A stretch of 64,000 nucleotides of DNA, from positions 682,001 to 746,000 of the forward strand of contig NZ_CP034834.1 in assembly GCF_004014715.1 (NCBI RefSeq). Reading direction: 5' to 3'. Within the stretch, counting starts at the first letter, position 1, and each line of letters starts with the position of its first letter. Position numbers and translations under genes: made by a program. Positions 53,998 to 63,886 of this stretch are shown one piece after another. Under the pieces are notes generated by a model. It saw only the letters and a program-made list of their open reading frames with translations, searched no databases and was not told the origin of the DNA. The DNA is from Pseudoalteromonas sp. R3 (GTDB lineage Bacteria; Pseudomonadota; Gammaproteobacteria; Enterobacterales; Alteromonadaceae).

Positions 53998-54171
53998 TCA
54001 GACCGGGCAGCGTTTCGTCCCTTCGCAGTTCGACCGGGTGTCAATACAAACCCAAAATGATTCATCGATTACACGGCCACCCCCTATCTGAGGTGTCTCT
54101 TGAGCGCGAATAATCGTTGCTGGATTAACAGATAGAGATTTAATGGATTTTTTATTCAAAGTCACTTTCAT
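53998..54171 (-). CDS. Leader-type cysteine-rich peptide 4 (distant copy)
   Basis: A 57-residue relative of the tandem peptides. The leader MKVTLNKKSIKSLSVNPATI, IRAQETPQIGGG keeps the LNKKxxKSLSxN and TPxIGGG features; the shorter core has three cysteines (42, 49, 55) with the same C-x6-C-x5-C spacing as the middle of peptides 2 and 3, and a DTR stretch also seen in peptide 2. The ATG at 54171 has AAAAAGGA eight bases upstream; the ATG at 54180 has no room for a binding site. An odd cysteine number suggests one free or intermolecular Cys. Confidence 0.65.
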   Translation of the reverse strand: MKVTLNKKSIKSLSVNPATIIRAQETPQIGGGRVIDESFWVCIDTRSNCEGTKRCPV

Positions 54172-54327
54172 AGTTAACATCCTTTTTGTTGTGGAAGTAG
54201 CAGGTTGATTCTTTTCTTTTCAAATGTCAACGGTGTGTTGCTATGTAATTATTGTGTAATGTTCTTTCGTTGGAGCTGAAACTAGTCTCATTACTGCCAT
54301 AAGGCAAAATGAACAGAGGACATGGTT

Positions 54328-54828
54328 ATGGAATTTAGTAAAAGTACAGCTCAGCTACAGGGAAATTTCGATGGACGTAATGACTTAGTAGTCACAGTAC
54401 AGAATGAGACCCGGTATGAGTTGACCATCTATACACACACTGAGCATGGAAAATTGAAAAAGTATCCTACTGATAACAGAGTGGCTGTAAATGGCCAATG
54501 GGAAGGTGGGGTAGAGGCGCAAGGTGCTGGCTCCAATTTGACACTAGGGATCAATGTGCAAGGCAATCAGCCTCACTGTTTTGGTTGGGCTGTGATGTCT
54601 GCCACTCCACCTAACAAAACCAATTACGTAAAAGTTGCATATAACGATAGTGGATTCAGCAGTGGTAGTGAAGCCTATAAAAGTGCGGACAGCCAGTCCA
54701 AGCATTATGCTAATGACGGGTATTATACCAATGTTAGGCACGACGTTGAAATTATCGTGAGCATAAGTCAGGACAGTGGAGCATCCAGCACTATTATTGT
54801 CAGAGAAACAGCTTCACGTGGCGAATAA
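54328..54828 (+). CDS. Unknown small protein, possibly aegerolysin-like
   Basis: A 166-residue protein without signal peptide, rich in Gly, Ser, Asn, Thr and Tyr, with alternating hydrophobic residues suggesting an all-beta fold. The stretch VTVQNETRYELTIYTHTEHG resembles the N-terminal strands of aegerolysins (small membrane-binding beta-sandwich proteins), but I cannot confirm it. One Cys (PHCFGW). The ATG at 54328 has AGAGGA seven bases upstream, better than the ATG at 54322. It is divergent from peptide 4 with a 156-bp gap, hinting at a shared theme of secreted or membrane-active products. Function unknown. Confidence 0.6.
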   Translation: MEFSKSTAQLQGNFDGRNDLVVTVQNETRYELTIYTHTEHGKLKKYPTDNRVAVNGQWEGGVEAQGAGSNLTLGINVQGNQPHCFGWAVMSATPPNKTNYVKVAYNDSGFSSGSEAYKSADSQSKHYANDGYYTNVRHDVEIIVSISQDSGASSTIIVRETASRGE

Positions 54829-54836
54829 ATGAGAGA

Positions 54837-54860
54837 GTGAGGGCGCCGTTGCGCCCTCAC
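54837..54860. terminator. Hairpin between convergent genes
   Basis: GTGAGGGCGC (54837-54846), loop CGTT, GCGCCCTCAC (54851-54860): perfect 10-bp stem between the unknown protein and the TorF porin gene. It lacks a strong T-run. Confidence 0.65.
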
Positions 54861-54874
54861 TGTAGTCACTTGGA

Positions 54875-55579
54875 TTACAAGTTAAACGTGCGTGCAATCG
54901 AGAACACAAAGCGCTCGTCGGTATGCTCGCCATCTATGGTGGTGTCTTCCACGGTAAAGGTTAGATCGAAATCGAACTGTGTGGTGGTGTAAGAAACGGC
55001 ATAGTGGGTGTAAGAGCTATCGAGCCCATCCCAGGCATATTTCTCAGCATCGAATGAGTTAGATACGTCGCCACTGAGAGTAATTGAGTGGTTATCGGCG
55101 ATATCAAAGGTATGCGACAGCATCACAATACTATGACCGACATCAACACCAAAGTAGTCCCAGCTATACCAGAAGTTAACATTGGTGGTACCCAGGCTAC
55201 TTGCGTAAGCAAACTTTGTGTAGACTTCAGGGTAGTTATAGTCGCTGGACGCATCACCACCATGATAGGTGTAGTAGGCGATACCATAATCCACCGACCA
55301 GGCGCTGGAAAGCTCCGAAGAGCGACCAACGTAAAAGTCCCACTCATGGCCTGTGTCATCGCCAAAGTCTACCCCTGAGGCCCAGGTGCCCACATACCAG
55401 CCAGCATCGGCTGCGTAGTCCAGGCTACCCTGAATGGTCGGGTCGCTCTGTGTCTGTGACACCCCGTTAAAGGTATAGTCCGAGGTGCCGGTAATGGTGG
55501 TTGACCAGCCAGCTACAGCCATGTTCGACAGCAGGGCCAGAGGAAGTGCGCAGAGTGTAGTTTTAAAATTTATTTTCAT
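54875..55579 (-). CDS. TorF-family putative outer membrane porin
   Basis: A 234-residue outer membrane protein: signal peptide (1-23) then a beta-rich barrel with SDYTFNGVSQTQSDPTIQGSLDY, the family hallmark, and aromatic-ended strands to the C-terminal TFNL. TorF-type proteins are predicted small porins. It is 12 bp after the BCCT carrier gene, last in the choline operon, so it may let choline or betaine cross the outer membrane. Replaces nothing in E. coli betIBAT, so it is an addition to the usual operon. Confidence 0.8.
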   Translation of the reverse strand: MKINFKTTLCALPLALLSNMAVAGWSTTITGTSDYTFNGVSQTQSDPTIQGSLDYAADAGWYVGTWASGVDFGDDTGHEWDFYVGRSSELSSAWSVDYGIAYYTYHGGDASSDYNYPEVYTKFAYASSLGTTNVNFWYSWDYFGVDVGHSIVMLSHTFDIADNHSITLSGDVSNSFDAEKYAWDGLDSSYTHYAVSYTTTQFDFDLTFTVEDTTIDGEHTDERFVFSIARTFNL

Positions 55580-55591
55580 TTCTTTTGAACC

Positions 55592-56815
55592 TTAGTTTAC
55601 GGTCTCGATACGGCTGAAGTCGATGGTATTCTCTTTGGGTGAACGGGTAATATTGGCCACTGTTTTGAACTTGCTATAGCAAATATAGCCAAAACAACCA
55701 AAAAAGAGCGCAATAACCAGTGCACCAACCCATTGTATCTGCAAAAAGTTTAGTTTAAATAGCAGCGTCAGCAACGACAGGGCGGCAATATTAAATAAAA
55801 TATAGTTGCGTTTCCCGAGTTTTTTAACCGTTAGGCCAAGGTTATCGGTATACAGTCTAATTAATGAGTCCAGAGAGTTGATCACAAAGATCACGCCAAC
55901 AATGACCATCGCCAGATTTTTAATCCCTGCGGTGTCAATGCCTGCCTCATGGTAGTGATACAACACACTAAACCACACGGCGATAGGAATAGACGGGAAC
56001 ACCAGCATGGCCGCCAGTACCTGATAGGTTTTCAGACCACCGACAAAGCGTGAAGTGAACTGACCTATCATGATGCTCCATGCGAACCACCAGAACAGGT
56101 AAAATTCATGGTAATCATTGAGTGGTAATACAAACTCGTTGAGATTGCTAAAGTAGCCGCCCAACAGCGCAATATTGTTGGTAAAGGCGCTTATCTCACT
56201 GTCACCAAATACAAATGCAGAGGCCCACATAAAGGCGATCAGAGCGATGAACATCCAGGTTGTAGAAATACTCAGAATACGCACGTACTTCAGGCTGGTG
56301 CTCGAATACACCGCAAAGCAAATGGCGGCGAACACAATGAGATAAAAGGTCGGAATAATGGATTCACCATCACCCACATTTGGCATATACCAGGGCAGGT
56401 TGGATAGCAGCAAATAGGCCGTAAAGGCGCATGTACCAATAATGACCACGTTGTTGATGAATTTAACCCAAGGGATCTCGAAAAATTTCACCTTAGGTTC
56501 TATTACGCAGAAATAAAAACACGTCAGAAAATAAAATCCCCAGATCAGGAAGCCCCAAAAGCCAAATTCGATGGCGAGTGGATTGGCAAACGCATATTCT
56601 GGGCTTGCTTTTATGTCTGCGTAACCCGCAAACTCCGTCAGCGGAAACATGATAAGTCCGACATCCAGCCCGGACGTAAATAAAATAGCAATAAAGGTAA
56701 AGGTTTTAACCGGTGTCACACCGACACAGCGTAGGTTCCCCCATTTTAATAAAATAAAAGCAATCGCAATTAGGGTAAATACAATGCCTGCACTAAGCCA
56801 TACTGTCATTGTCAC
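55592..56815 (-). CDS. Compact BCCT-family choline/betaine transporter
   Basis: A 407-residue inner-membrane carrier with about twelve hydrophobic segments. Family marks are SGLDVGLIMFPLTE in span 2-3 and the conserved FWWFAWSIMIGQFTSRFVGG of the transport helix. At 407 residues it is shorter than typical BCCT proteins (500 or more), mainly from lost termini. It lies between betA and the TorF porin, so choline import is the likely role, driven by Na+ or H+. GGGAGGGTGACA precedes the ATG. The 130-bp gap from betA holds two hairpins. Confidence 0.75.
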   Translation of the reverse strand: MTMTVWLSAGIVFTLIAIAFILLKWGNLRCVGVTPVKTFTFIAILFTSGLDVGLIMFPLTEFAGYADIKASPEYAFANPLAIEFGFWGFLIWGFYFLTCFYFCVIEPKVKFFEIPWVKFINNVVIIGTCAFTAYLLLSNLPWYMPNVGDGESIIPTFYLIVFAAICFAVYSSTSLKYVRILSISTTWMFIALIAFMWASAFVFGDSEISAFTNNIALLGGYFSNLNEFVLPLNDYHEFYLFWWFAWSIMIGQFTSRFVGGLKTYQVLAAMLVFPSIPIAVWFSVLYHYHEAGIDTAGIKNLAMVIVGVIFVINSLDSLIRLYTDNLGLTVKKLGKRNYILFNIAALSLLTLLFKLNFLQIQWVGALVIALFFGCFGYICYSKFKTVANITRSPKENTIDFSRIETVN

Positions 56816-56877
56816 CCTCCCAAAATAAGTAAAAATAACTCATTGTCTCTCCGTTTTTTATTGTCTCCGCATTAACC

Positions 56878-56933
56878 CGATACAACCAATTTGTATCGCG
56901 CACCACTGCAGACCCCACGGCCCGATTGGGCCG
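56878..56933 (-). repeat. Two intercistronic hairpins between betA and the carrier gene
   Basis: CGATACAA / TTGTATCG (56878-56885, 56891-56898) and CGGCCC / GGGCCG (56918-56923, 56928-56933). Neither has a T-run. They could protect the upstream part of the betIBA mRNA or lower carrier expression. Confidence 0.5.
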
Positions 56934-56945
56934 CAGGTGGCTTTG

Positions 56946-58613
56946 TTAAATCTCCGTGCTACGTTGTACTGCTTGCCACTGGTTGTGATTGGCAACCTGA
57001 GCATTGTTTGCTTTGAGGGCCGGCTGGCCCAGAATAATATCTGCGGCTTTCTCCGCGACCATAATAGTTGGTGCGTTGAGGTTGCCGTTCGGGATCGTCG
57101 GGAAGATAGACGAATCCACTACGTTCAGGCCATCGATACCATGCACCTGGGTGTTTGAATCCACTACGGCCATGTCGTCTTCACCCATTTTGCATGAGCA
57201 GGACGGGTGATAGGCGCTTTCGACGGCCTGGCGTACAAAGGCATCGATTTCTGCGTCGCTCTGCACGTCTTTGCCTGGCTGAATTTCACCGTCGCGGTAG
57301 GCATCAAAGGCCGGTTGCTCGATGATCTCTCTGGTCAGGCGAACACAGGCGCGGAAGCCTTCGATGTCTTCCTGGTGTGCCAGATAGTTAAATTGGATCT
57401 TGGGGGCCTGAGTCGGGTCGGCCGATTTAATGGTGACTTCACCGCGACTTTTCGGTTTGTTGTGACCAATATGGACCTGGAAACCGTGTCCGTCAAACGC
57501 ACTTTTGCCATCGTAGCGAATGGCTGCGGGCAAAAAGTGATACTGGAGATCTGGCCACTCAACACCCGCTTTGGAGCGGATAAAGGCGCAAGATTCAAAA
57601 TGATTGGTTGCACCCAGGCCGGTTTTGTTGAGGAGCCAGCGTGCTCCGATCAACCCTTTAGAGAACCAGTCCAGTTTGCCATTGAGGGTAATGGGCTGCT
57701 TACACTTGTACTGGAAATAAAACTCCAGATGGTCTTGTAAGTTTTTACCGACGCCGGGCAGATGATGCTGTACCTCAACGCCTGCGGCTTTGAGTGCATC
57801 CTGATCGCCAATCCCCGACAGTTGCAACAGGTGCGGCGAGCCGATTGGTCCGGCACTTAAGATCACGCGGCGCTCGGCTGTGGCACGATGGGTTTTGCCC
57901 TTACATTGATATTCCACGCCCACAGCGCGTTTACCATCCAGCAGCACCTTGTGCGCCAGCGCACCGGTGACGATTGTCAGATTGTCACGCCCCTTTACAG
58001 GGTCGAGATAGGCGCGGCTGGCAGAGCAGCGACGGCCATCTTTTACCGTCATGTGCATCGGGCCAAAGCCTTCCTGCTGCTCGCCATTGTAATCGTCAGT
58101 CTTGGCATATCCTGCCTGTGCACCGGCTTCGATAAATGCGCGATACAGCGGGTTGGCCATTTCGTTACCATTGTTGGTGCCAAGCGGGCCTTCACTGCCC
58201 CGATACGAGTCTTCGCCCAGATACCAGCTTTCGGCACGCTTAAAGTAAGGCAGACAAGCCTGATAATCCCAGCCCTGTGCACCGTGTTGCTGCCATTCAT
58301 CAAAATCTTTGGCGTGGCCACGTACATACACCATGCCATTGATAGATGACGAACCACCCAGCACCTTGCCGCGTGGGCAATGCATCACCCGGTTGTCCAG
58401 ATGCGGCTCCGGCTCGGTATGAAACTGCCAGGCGTATTTGTCGGTATTCATAGGAATAGACAGCGCCGTAGGCATCTGAATAAAGATGCTCTTATCGCTG
58501 CCACCCGTTTCTAACAGTAACACCCGGTGTTGTGGATTGGCGGACAATCGATTTGCCAGTACACAGCCTGCTGAGCCAGCACCGACAATAATATAGTCGA
58601 ATACTTTTTTCAT
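56946..58613 (-). CDS. betA: Choline dehydrogenase
   Basis: A 555-residue FAD enzyme of the GMC family that oxidises choline to betaine aldehyde at the membrane. [17 protein letters not shown] (FAD site, about 8-24), [25 protein letters not shown] (GMC signature 1, about 79-104), [17 protein letters not shown] (signature 2) and the C-terminal [22 protein letters not shown] with HPSCSCKMG (active-site His) are present. AAGGAGCC precedes the ATG, 16 bp after betB. Length and motifs match E. coli BetA. Confidence 0.95.
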   Translation of the reverse strand: MKKVFDYIIVGAGSAGCVLANRLSANPQHRVLLLETGGSDKSIFIQMPTALSIPMNTDKYAWQFHTEPEPHLDNRVMHCPRGKVLGGSSSINGMVYVRGHAKDFDEWQQHGAQGWDYQACLPYFKRAESWYLGEDSYRGSEGPLGTNNGNEMANPLYRAFIEAGAQAGYAKTDDYNGEQQEGFGPMHMTVKDGRRCSASRAYLDPVKGRDNLTIVTGALAHKVLLDGKRAVGVEYQCKGKTHRATAERRVILSAGPIGSPHLLQLSGIGDQDALKAAGVEVQHHLPGVGKNLQDHLEFYFQYKCKQPITLNGKLDWFSKGLIGARWLLNKTGLGATNHFESCAFIRSKAGVEWPDLQYHFLPAAIRYDGKSAFDGHGFQVHIGHNKPKSRGEVTIKSADPTQAPKIQFNYLAHQEDIEGFRACVRLTREIIEQPAFDAYRDGEIQPGKDVQSDAEIDAFVRQAVESAYHPSCSCKMGEDDMAVVDSNTQVHGIDGLNVVDSSIFPTIPNGNLNAPTIMVAEKAADIILGQPALKANNAQVANHNQWQAVQRSTEI

Positions 58614-58629
58614 AATCTGGCTCCTTTGC

Positions 58630-60093
58630 TTAAAATGGGCTTTCGATTTGGCTCATTCCTACGTAAACAGACTTGGTCTGGGTGTAGTGATCCAGTGTTT
58701 CAATGCCATTTTCACGGCCAATACCGGATTGTTTGTAGCCACCAACCGGCATTTCGGCGGGTGAGTTGCCATAGGCGTTGATCCAGGTAATACCAGCCTG
58801 TAACTGGTGGATCACGCGGTGTGCACGCTGAATATCGCGGCTGAATACCCCAGCCGCCAGACCCAAGTGCGTATTGTTGGCACGGTTAATCGCTTCTTGT
58901 TCGTCATCAAACACCATGACGCACATGACCGGACCAAAGATCTCTTCGCGGACTATGGTCATGTCTTCGTGACAGTCGGTGAATATGGTGGGGGCAACAA
59001 AGTAGCCGTTAGGTGCCGAAGCCGGGCTCAGGGCATGGCCACCAGTCAGCACGGTCGCGCCTTCCTGCTTGCCCTGCTCAATGTAATCTAGCACCAGCTG
59101 CTGATGTTTTTTCGAGATCAAGGCGCCCAGATTTACTTCGGGATTAAGTGGATCGCCAGCGATAATATTGTGCTCTGTGCGGGTTTTAAGCTGTTCAAGG
59201 AATTGCTCATACACGCCGCGCTGCACATAAACGCGTGTACAGTTTGTGCAGATCTCACCCTGAGTGTAGAAGTTGCCCAGCATGGCAGCACTGACCGCCT
59301 GTTCGATATTGGCATCGTCAAATACCAGCAGCGGCGATTTACCGCCCAGCTCCATGGTCACGTCTTTGAGGTTAGAAGCAGCACTTTGCATGACTTTTTT
59401 GCCCGTGCCCACTTCACCCGTAAACGAAACTTTTTCAATTTCCGGGTGCAGTGTCAGCCACTGTCCGACTTCGGCGGCACCCTGTACGACATTAAAGACA
59501 CCTGCTGGCATACCTGCTTCAACAAAGATCTCAGCCAGTTTCATTGCACCCAGCGGCGTTTCTTCAGATGGTTTAAAGATCAAAGCATTACCAGCCGCCA
59601 GTGCCGGGCCGGATTTCCAGCAGGCGATTTGCAGCGGGTAGTTCCAGGCGCCAATGCCTGCGCATATACCTAACGGTTCTTTGCGGGTATAGTAAAAATC
59701 ATCGCCGACCATTTGTTGCTGGCCAACTTGTGCAGGCGCCAGTCCGGCAAAGTATTCGATCACATCAGCGCCAGTTTGAATATCAACGCATTCGGCTTCT
59801 TGCCAGGGTTTGCCGGTGTCCAGCACCTCGATTTTAGCCAGCTCATCGTTGCGCTCACGCAATAGCGCCACCGCTTTATTCAGAATTCTGCTGCGCTCAA
59901 TCGGGGTCATAGCTGACCACTGCGCAAACCCGGCTTTGGCACTGTCGATGGCCGCTTTTTGAATGTGTGCATCTGCCACTTCAACGTGATAAATGACTTC
60001 GTCGGTCGCGGGGTTTTTTACCGCAAACTGCTCGCCGGTCTGATTGGCAAGGTAGCGGCCGTGAATAAAGTTCTGGTAGAGCGGTGTGGACAT
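58630..60093 (-). CDS. betB: Betaine aldehyde dehydrogenase
   Basis: A 487-residue NAD(P)+-dependent aldehyde dehydrogenase that makes glycine betaine, an osmoprotectant, from betaine aldehyde. It has [16 protein letters not shown] (cofactor), [14 protein letters not shown] (general base Glu) and [12 protein letters not shown] (catalytic Cys). The start at 60093 ([12 protein letters not shown]) with GGAGT eight bases upstream is used; the longest frame adds 26 residues inside betI. One base separates it from the betI stop, so they are coupled. Confidence 0.95.
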   Translation of the reverse strand: MSTPLYQNFIHGRYLANQTGEQFAVKNPATDEVIYHVEVADAHIQKAAIDSAKAGFAQWSAMTPIERSRILNKAVALLRERNDELAKIEVLDTGKPWQEAECVDIQTGADVIEYFAGLAPAQVGQQQMVGDDFYYTRKEPLGICAGIGAWNYPLQIACWKSGPALAAGNALIFKPSEETPLGAMKLAEIFVEAGMPAGVFNVVQGAAEVGQWLTLHPEIEKVSFTGEVGTGKKVMQSAASNLKDVTMELGGKSPLLVFDDANIEQAVSAAMLGNFYTQGEICTNCTRVYVQRGVYEQFLEQLKTRTEHNIIAGDPLNPEVNLGALISKKHQQLVLDYIEQGKQEGATVLTGGHALSPASAPNGYFVAPTIFTDCHEDMTIVREEIFGPVMCVMVFDDEQEAINRANNTHLGLAAGVFSRDIQRAHRVIHQLQAGITWINAYGNSPAEMPVGGYKQSGIGRENGIETLDHYTQTKSVYVGMSQIESPF

Positions 60094-60094
60094 A

Positions 60095-60685
60095 TTAGAC
60101 TCCAAATTGTTGGATGAGGGACTGGATATAGCGTTTGGCCAGATCCTGCGCGCTGTCAAACTGCGCATCATCGGCTTTATTGAGAACGGCTCTGAGCCAC
60201 AGGCCGTCGATCATAGCGGCACCCAGCTCAGCAGCTTCACGCGCTTCGCCCGGGGCCATTAACTGTTTAAACGAGTACAATAAATTACTGTAAAGTCGGC
60301 GCGCATTGACGCGCTGTAAACGATGTAACTCAGGATCATGCATGGAGTGCGCCCAAAAACTCAGCCAGGTACGGGTGGTGTCTCGTTGTTGCTGCACCAC
60401 GGCAAAGTTGGCTTCGACAATAAACATTAGGCGCTGCTCAGGCGTACACCCCTGTGATGTCCGTTGCAATAAGCTGCGTTGCAGACTGCTCAGGAGGTAA
60501 CGCACAGTCGCTTCTATGAGACCTTGTTTACCACCAAAGTAGTGGCTAATGATCCCCGAAGACATACCTGCTTTTTTACTGATGCTGTTAATCGTGGTGG
60601 CTTGTAATCCAAGCTCAGCCACTGACTGTAAGGTCGCCTCAATCAGTTGTTGGCGACGCACAGGTTCCATTCCGACTTTAGGCAT
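60095..60685 (-). CDS. betI: BetI, choline-responsive TetR repressor
   Basis: A 196-residue TetR-family repressor that keeps the choline operon off until choline binds. The N-terminus [19 protein letters not shown] and [24 protein letters not shown] match BetI. No good ribosome binding site is seen, but the MPK start is that of known BetI. First gene of the operon betI-betB-betA-carrier-porin. A dyad just upstream is its likely operator. Confidence 0.9.
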   Translation of the reverse strand: MPKVGMEPVRRQQLIEATLQSVAELGLQATTINSISKKAGMSSGIISHYFGGKQGLIEATVRYLLSSLQRSLLQRTSQGCTPEQRLMFIVEANFAVVQQQRDTTRTWLSFWAHSMHDPELHRLQRVNARRLYSNLLYSFKQLMAPGEAREAAELGAAMIDGLWLRAVLNKADDAQFDSAQDLAKRYIQSLIQQFGV

Positions 60686-60695
60686 ATTTTTATTA

Positions 60696-60709
60696 ATTGA
60701 CCGTTCAAT
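60696..60709. promoter_or_regulatory. Likely BetI operator
   Basis: ATTGA-CCGT-TCAAT, a dyad 11 bp upstream of betI in an AT-rich context. A TTGA/TCAA dyad is what TetR-type BetI would bind next to its own promoter; no direct proof. Confidence 0.6.
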
Positions 60710-61061
60710 AAAAATAAATTTTAAGGTGAACAGGTGGAGAATTCAAGGTTGACATTTTGTAAATGATACTGGGTCTCTCACTCGTTTATTTCTATCTTTA
60801 TGATATTTAAATAATTATATGGGATTGAATGAAAATTGAATTTGTCCTGTATGTGCTTCTATTTCGGCCGGAATTCGACCATCTATCACAAGAGTGATGT
60901 ACCAACACTCAGCAGTAGATAGGTTTTTTGTTGTGCTGACTGCAAAAGTATTGACTGATAAGTCCGCTTATTTGGGTTGCGGTGTGTAAATGCTCTATTT
61001 CACTCAAAAGTCAAAATGCTTAGCTATACTTGCCAGAGATTTCTTGTTAAGTAAGCAGTAT
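60710..61061. other. Divergent promoter region of bet operon and TonB receptor
   Basis: About 350 bp between the betI operator and the receptor start. Besides AT-rich DNA and an isolated TTGACA near 60750 without a matching -10, no feature is supported. The first 24 codons of the longest receptor frame (60990-61061) lie here. Confidence 0.4.
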
Positions 61062-63119
61062 ATGGCCCGATTAGTTACCTCTTTATTTATCTGCGTGATC
61101 TCGCATAGTTCAATGACATTGGCACAGGAGGGGGATGCGCTCTTTGCAATGTCATTTGAGGAGCTACTCGACCAGGATGTGACTGTTGCAGCTCGTAAGA
61201 GCGAATCCTGGCTGGCTTCATCCGGCACTGTGTACGTGATTAACCGCTCGGATATTGAGCGCTATGGCTGGCGTGATTTAAAAGAGATCCTCGCCTTTGT
61301 ACCGAACATGGACTATTTCTACCAGTGGTCCTGGTTACCAGGAGGTCAGAGGGGGTTTACCGGGAATATGTCGGGTACCCTGATGCTGATAGATGGCCGT
61401 GAAGTGCAAAATTTGCTGGCTAATGAAGCTTTTATTATGAATAACTTTCCGAGCGCCAGAATTGAACGAGTAGAGATATTACAAGGGCCAAACTCCACCT
61501 TATATGGGGGTAATGCAACGCAAGGGGTGATCAATGTGATCACCCGCCTGGACAGCGGTGTGAACGAATTGTCATTACTGGTTGGTGATGTGGGAACGCG
61601 CCATGGGCATGGTCTGCTTCATTATCAACAAGGTGAGGTTGAACTGGCGGTGTCGGCCAGTTATTTTGAAAGCGATCAGGATTATCGTGAAATAGGTGGT
61701 TTTTTGGTCGATGATGACGCATTCAGCCGTAACAGCAAAGATCCATTAAGAAACCACAACCCCAATGACTTTCGCAATCGAGAGCAAAATATTACGCTGG
61801 ACAGCCGCCTGACTACACCCTGGTTTTATCTTGGCAATAACCTCACTCGCACCACCAATGTTAGTGGTATAGAAGCTGTCGCGTTTGACTACATTACCGG
61901 AGATGACGCTTATCGTGGGTATAGTAGCTACTATCTGGGCAAAAATATGCAACCGTCCGTAAACTGGTCGGGCAATGTTGAACTGAGCTATTTTCGTGAG
62001 TACAAAGAGAAATATCGCCTCAGTGTGGATAACTCTGATCAGGCAACTCGTTATGAAGAACTGGCATTATACACTGAACGCGAAGACATAGGGCCGTCAG
62101 ACAGGATACGGCTCAATACCCAATGGACCTACCAGGGCGGTTCTGATCAGGATTGGATCTTGGGGTATGATGGCTGGCGAACCGAAATCGGCCGCAAAGT
62201 CAAATACCGGCGAACCGCTGAGGGGGTTAGACTGGTTACGCCTGACTCCTGGCCGACAGACAAAGAGCGTTCTGATAAGCACGCCGTATTTGGCCAGTAC
62301 TCAAGGCTGTGGCGCTTTGGTGAGCGCACGCTCAAAGTCAACGCCGGGCTTAGGTATCACCGTCAGGATTATACCAATGCCAGCTGGCTGCCCCGAGTCA
62401 GCATGGTCTATCAGCCAAACCCAGAGCAAGCGCTGAAACTGACCTATGGAAAGGCGTTTCGTCCACCCACAATTTTTGAGTTCGACCTGGTTGTTGACGA
62501 CGAAATTGAATCGCAAACTATGCAGATGTACGAATTCAACTGGAGCAGTAAGTTTCGCTGGCGTGGGGTTGAATTTGCCAATATCTCTGTCCTGTACAGC
62601 ATGCAGGCAAAGAACTTTTATCAAAAAGTACAGGACCCGAATACCCAGATTTGGCGCACCATAGTGGCCGGAGAGCACAGAGTATCTGGATGGGAAAACC
62701 AGCTGCGATGGCATGCCCAGCGCTGGCACGGGCAACTGGCTATACGCTATGTTTCACCGGATAAAACCCAGGTTGCAGGGCAATCTGTGGTGCTGAATGT
62801 ACCAGGTTACAAGGTGAAACTGGGTTTAGGTTACACGCTGGATCAACACTGGCAGGTCTCTGTGTTTATCGATCATTGGGATAAAGTACTGACCGAAGCC
62901 AATCGCTTTCAACAAAGCGGCACTGAGGTCGTCACCATACCCGCCTGGATGACGCTCAATGCCAATCTAACTTACACAAAAGGCAACAGCACGATGGGCC
63001 TGTATATCGAGAATTTGTTCGATGAAACCTATTATCACGGCAACGCGCGGGGTGTGTCTCCCGTTAAGTATATTCAGGCGCCACGAAACTTGCGCCTGAG
63101 TTGGTCATATCGTTTTTAA
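61062..63119 (+). CDS. TonB-dependent outer membrane receptor
   Basis: A receptor of about 685 residues. Signal peptide MARLVTSLFICVISHSSMTLA and QEG from the ATG at 61062; a GTG/ATG at 60990 would add 24 residues that do not look like export signal. A plug domain (about 25-170: SFEELLDQDVTVAARKSES, LKEILAFVPNM, IERVEILQGPNSTLYGGNAT) precedes a 22-strand barrel ending LRLSWSYRF. No clear TonB box is seen. The GPNSTLYGGNAT and ID-GREVQ motifs are as in siderophore and vitamin receptors. Ligand unknown. Convergent with the SDR at 63116 (4-bp overlap). Confidence 0.85.
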   Translation: MARLVTSLFICVISHSSMTLAQEGDALFAMSFEELLDQDVTVAARKSESWLASSGTVYVINRSDIERYGWRDLKEILAFVPNMDYFYQWSWLPGGQRGFTGNMSGTLMLIDGREVQNLLANEAFIMNNFPSARIERVEILQGPNSTLYGGNATQGVINVITRLDSGVNELSLLVGDVGTRHGHGLLHYQQGEVELAVSASYFESDQDYREIGGFLVDDDAFSRNSKDPLRNHNPNDFRNREQNITLDSRLTTPWFYLGNNLTRTTNVSGIEAVAFDYITGDDAYRGYSSYYLGKNMQPSVNWSGNVELSYFREYKEKYRLSVDNSDQATRYEELALYTEREDIGPSDRIRLNTQWTYQGGSDQDWILGYDGWRTEIGRKVKYRRTAEGVRLVTPDSWPTDKERSDKHAVFGQYSRLWRFGERTLKVNAGLRYHRQDYTNASWLPRVSMVYQPNPEQALKLTYGKAFRPPTIFEFDLVVDDEIESQTMQMYEFNWSSKFRWRGVEFANISVLYSMQAKNFYQKVQDPNTQIWRTIVAGEHRVSGWENQLRWHAQRWHGQLAIRYVSPDKTQVAGQSVVLNVPGYKVKLGLGYTLDQHWQVSVFIDHWDKVLTEANRFQQSGTEVVTIPAWMTLNANLTYTKGNSTMGLYIENLFDETYYHGNARGVSPVKYIQAPRNLRLSWSYRF

Positions 63120-63886
63120 CGGGTAACAAAGCCGCCATTGACGAATAAAGTCTGACCCGTGATCCAGCGCGCCTCTTCACTGACCAGAAAGTCAATCATG
63201 GGCACGACGTCATCTATGTTACCAAGACGATTAAGCACGCTGGCTGCACTGAGATAGGCAACGGACTGAGCATTTTCTTCGCCGTGGAAAAATGCGGTAT
63301 CTATCGGGCCAGGTGCTACCACATTGACAGTGACTTTCCGACTGCCAATTTCCTTAGCAAGTGCACGGGTAAAGTCTTCAAGCGGGGCTTTGGCACCGGC
63401 ATAGGCGCCGTAAAGGCCAGTAAATGCGCCCAGTAATGAAGTGCCCATATTGATGATTCGACCCTGATCCTGAATATGCGTAGCAGCATGCTTCATCATT
63501 AAAAATGGTGCCTTGGTATTAATCGCGAAGAGTTGGTCATACTCTTGTTCAGAAATATCTGCAATGGCTTTTTTCAGGACTTTTCCGGCGTTGTTTATAA
63601 CAATATCAACGCGGCCAAAGGTTTCCAGAGTCTGTCGGTATAGGGCCTGAACCTGGCTTTCATGACTCAGATCGCCCTGAACTAATAGTACTCGTCTGCC
63701 AATCTGAGCAATCTCGGCGGCGGTTTGCTCAGCGTCGTTAAGCGACGCATCACTGTGATAGTGTACGACAACATTGGCGCCACGCTTTGCCAGTGAAATA
63801 GCAAATGCACGTCCCATGTTTCGGGCAGAACCAGTAACAATGGCGACCTTACCGGTCAAATCAAGAAGGGTGTTTGAAGTAGACAT
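63116..63886 (-). CDS. Short-chain dehydrogenase/reductase (FabG-like)
   Basis: A 256-residue SDR with TGSARNMGRAFA (cofactor loop), NNAGKV, a catalytic MGTSLLG serine and YGAYAGAKAPLEDF (Tyr-x-x-x-Lys), then a C-terminal WITGQTLFVNGGF typical of FabG-like enzymes. NADPH preference is suggested by the Ala-Arg after the first Gly. CAGGAG precedes the ATG. Substrate unknown. Confidence 0.85.
   Translation of the reverse strand: MSTSNTLLDLTGKVAIVTGSARNMGRAFAISLAKRGANVVVHYHSDASLNDAEQTAAEIAQIGRRVLLVQGDLSHESQVQALYRQTLETFGRVDIVINNAGKVLKKAIADISEQEYDQLFAINTKAPFLMMKHAATHIQDQGRIINMGTSLLGAFTGLYGAYAGAKAPLEDFTRALAKEIGSRKVTVNVVAPGPIDTAFFHGEENAQSVAYLSAASVLNRLGNIDDVVPMIDFLVSEEARWITGQTLFVNGGFVTR

Noticed and set aside
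57207..57740. 177-codon plus-strand frame opposite betA
   Set aside because: Antisense shadow of betA, no ribosome binding site.
59104..59673. 189-codon plus-strand frame opposite betB
   Set aside because: Antisense to a strongly conserved gene; codon pattern is that of the complementary strand.
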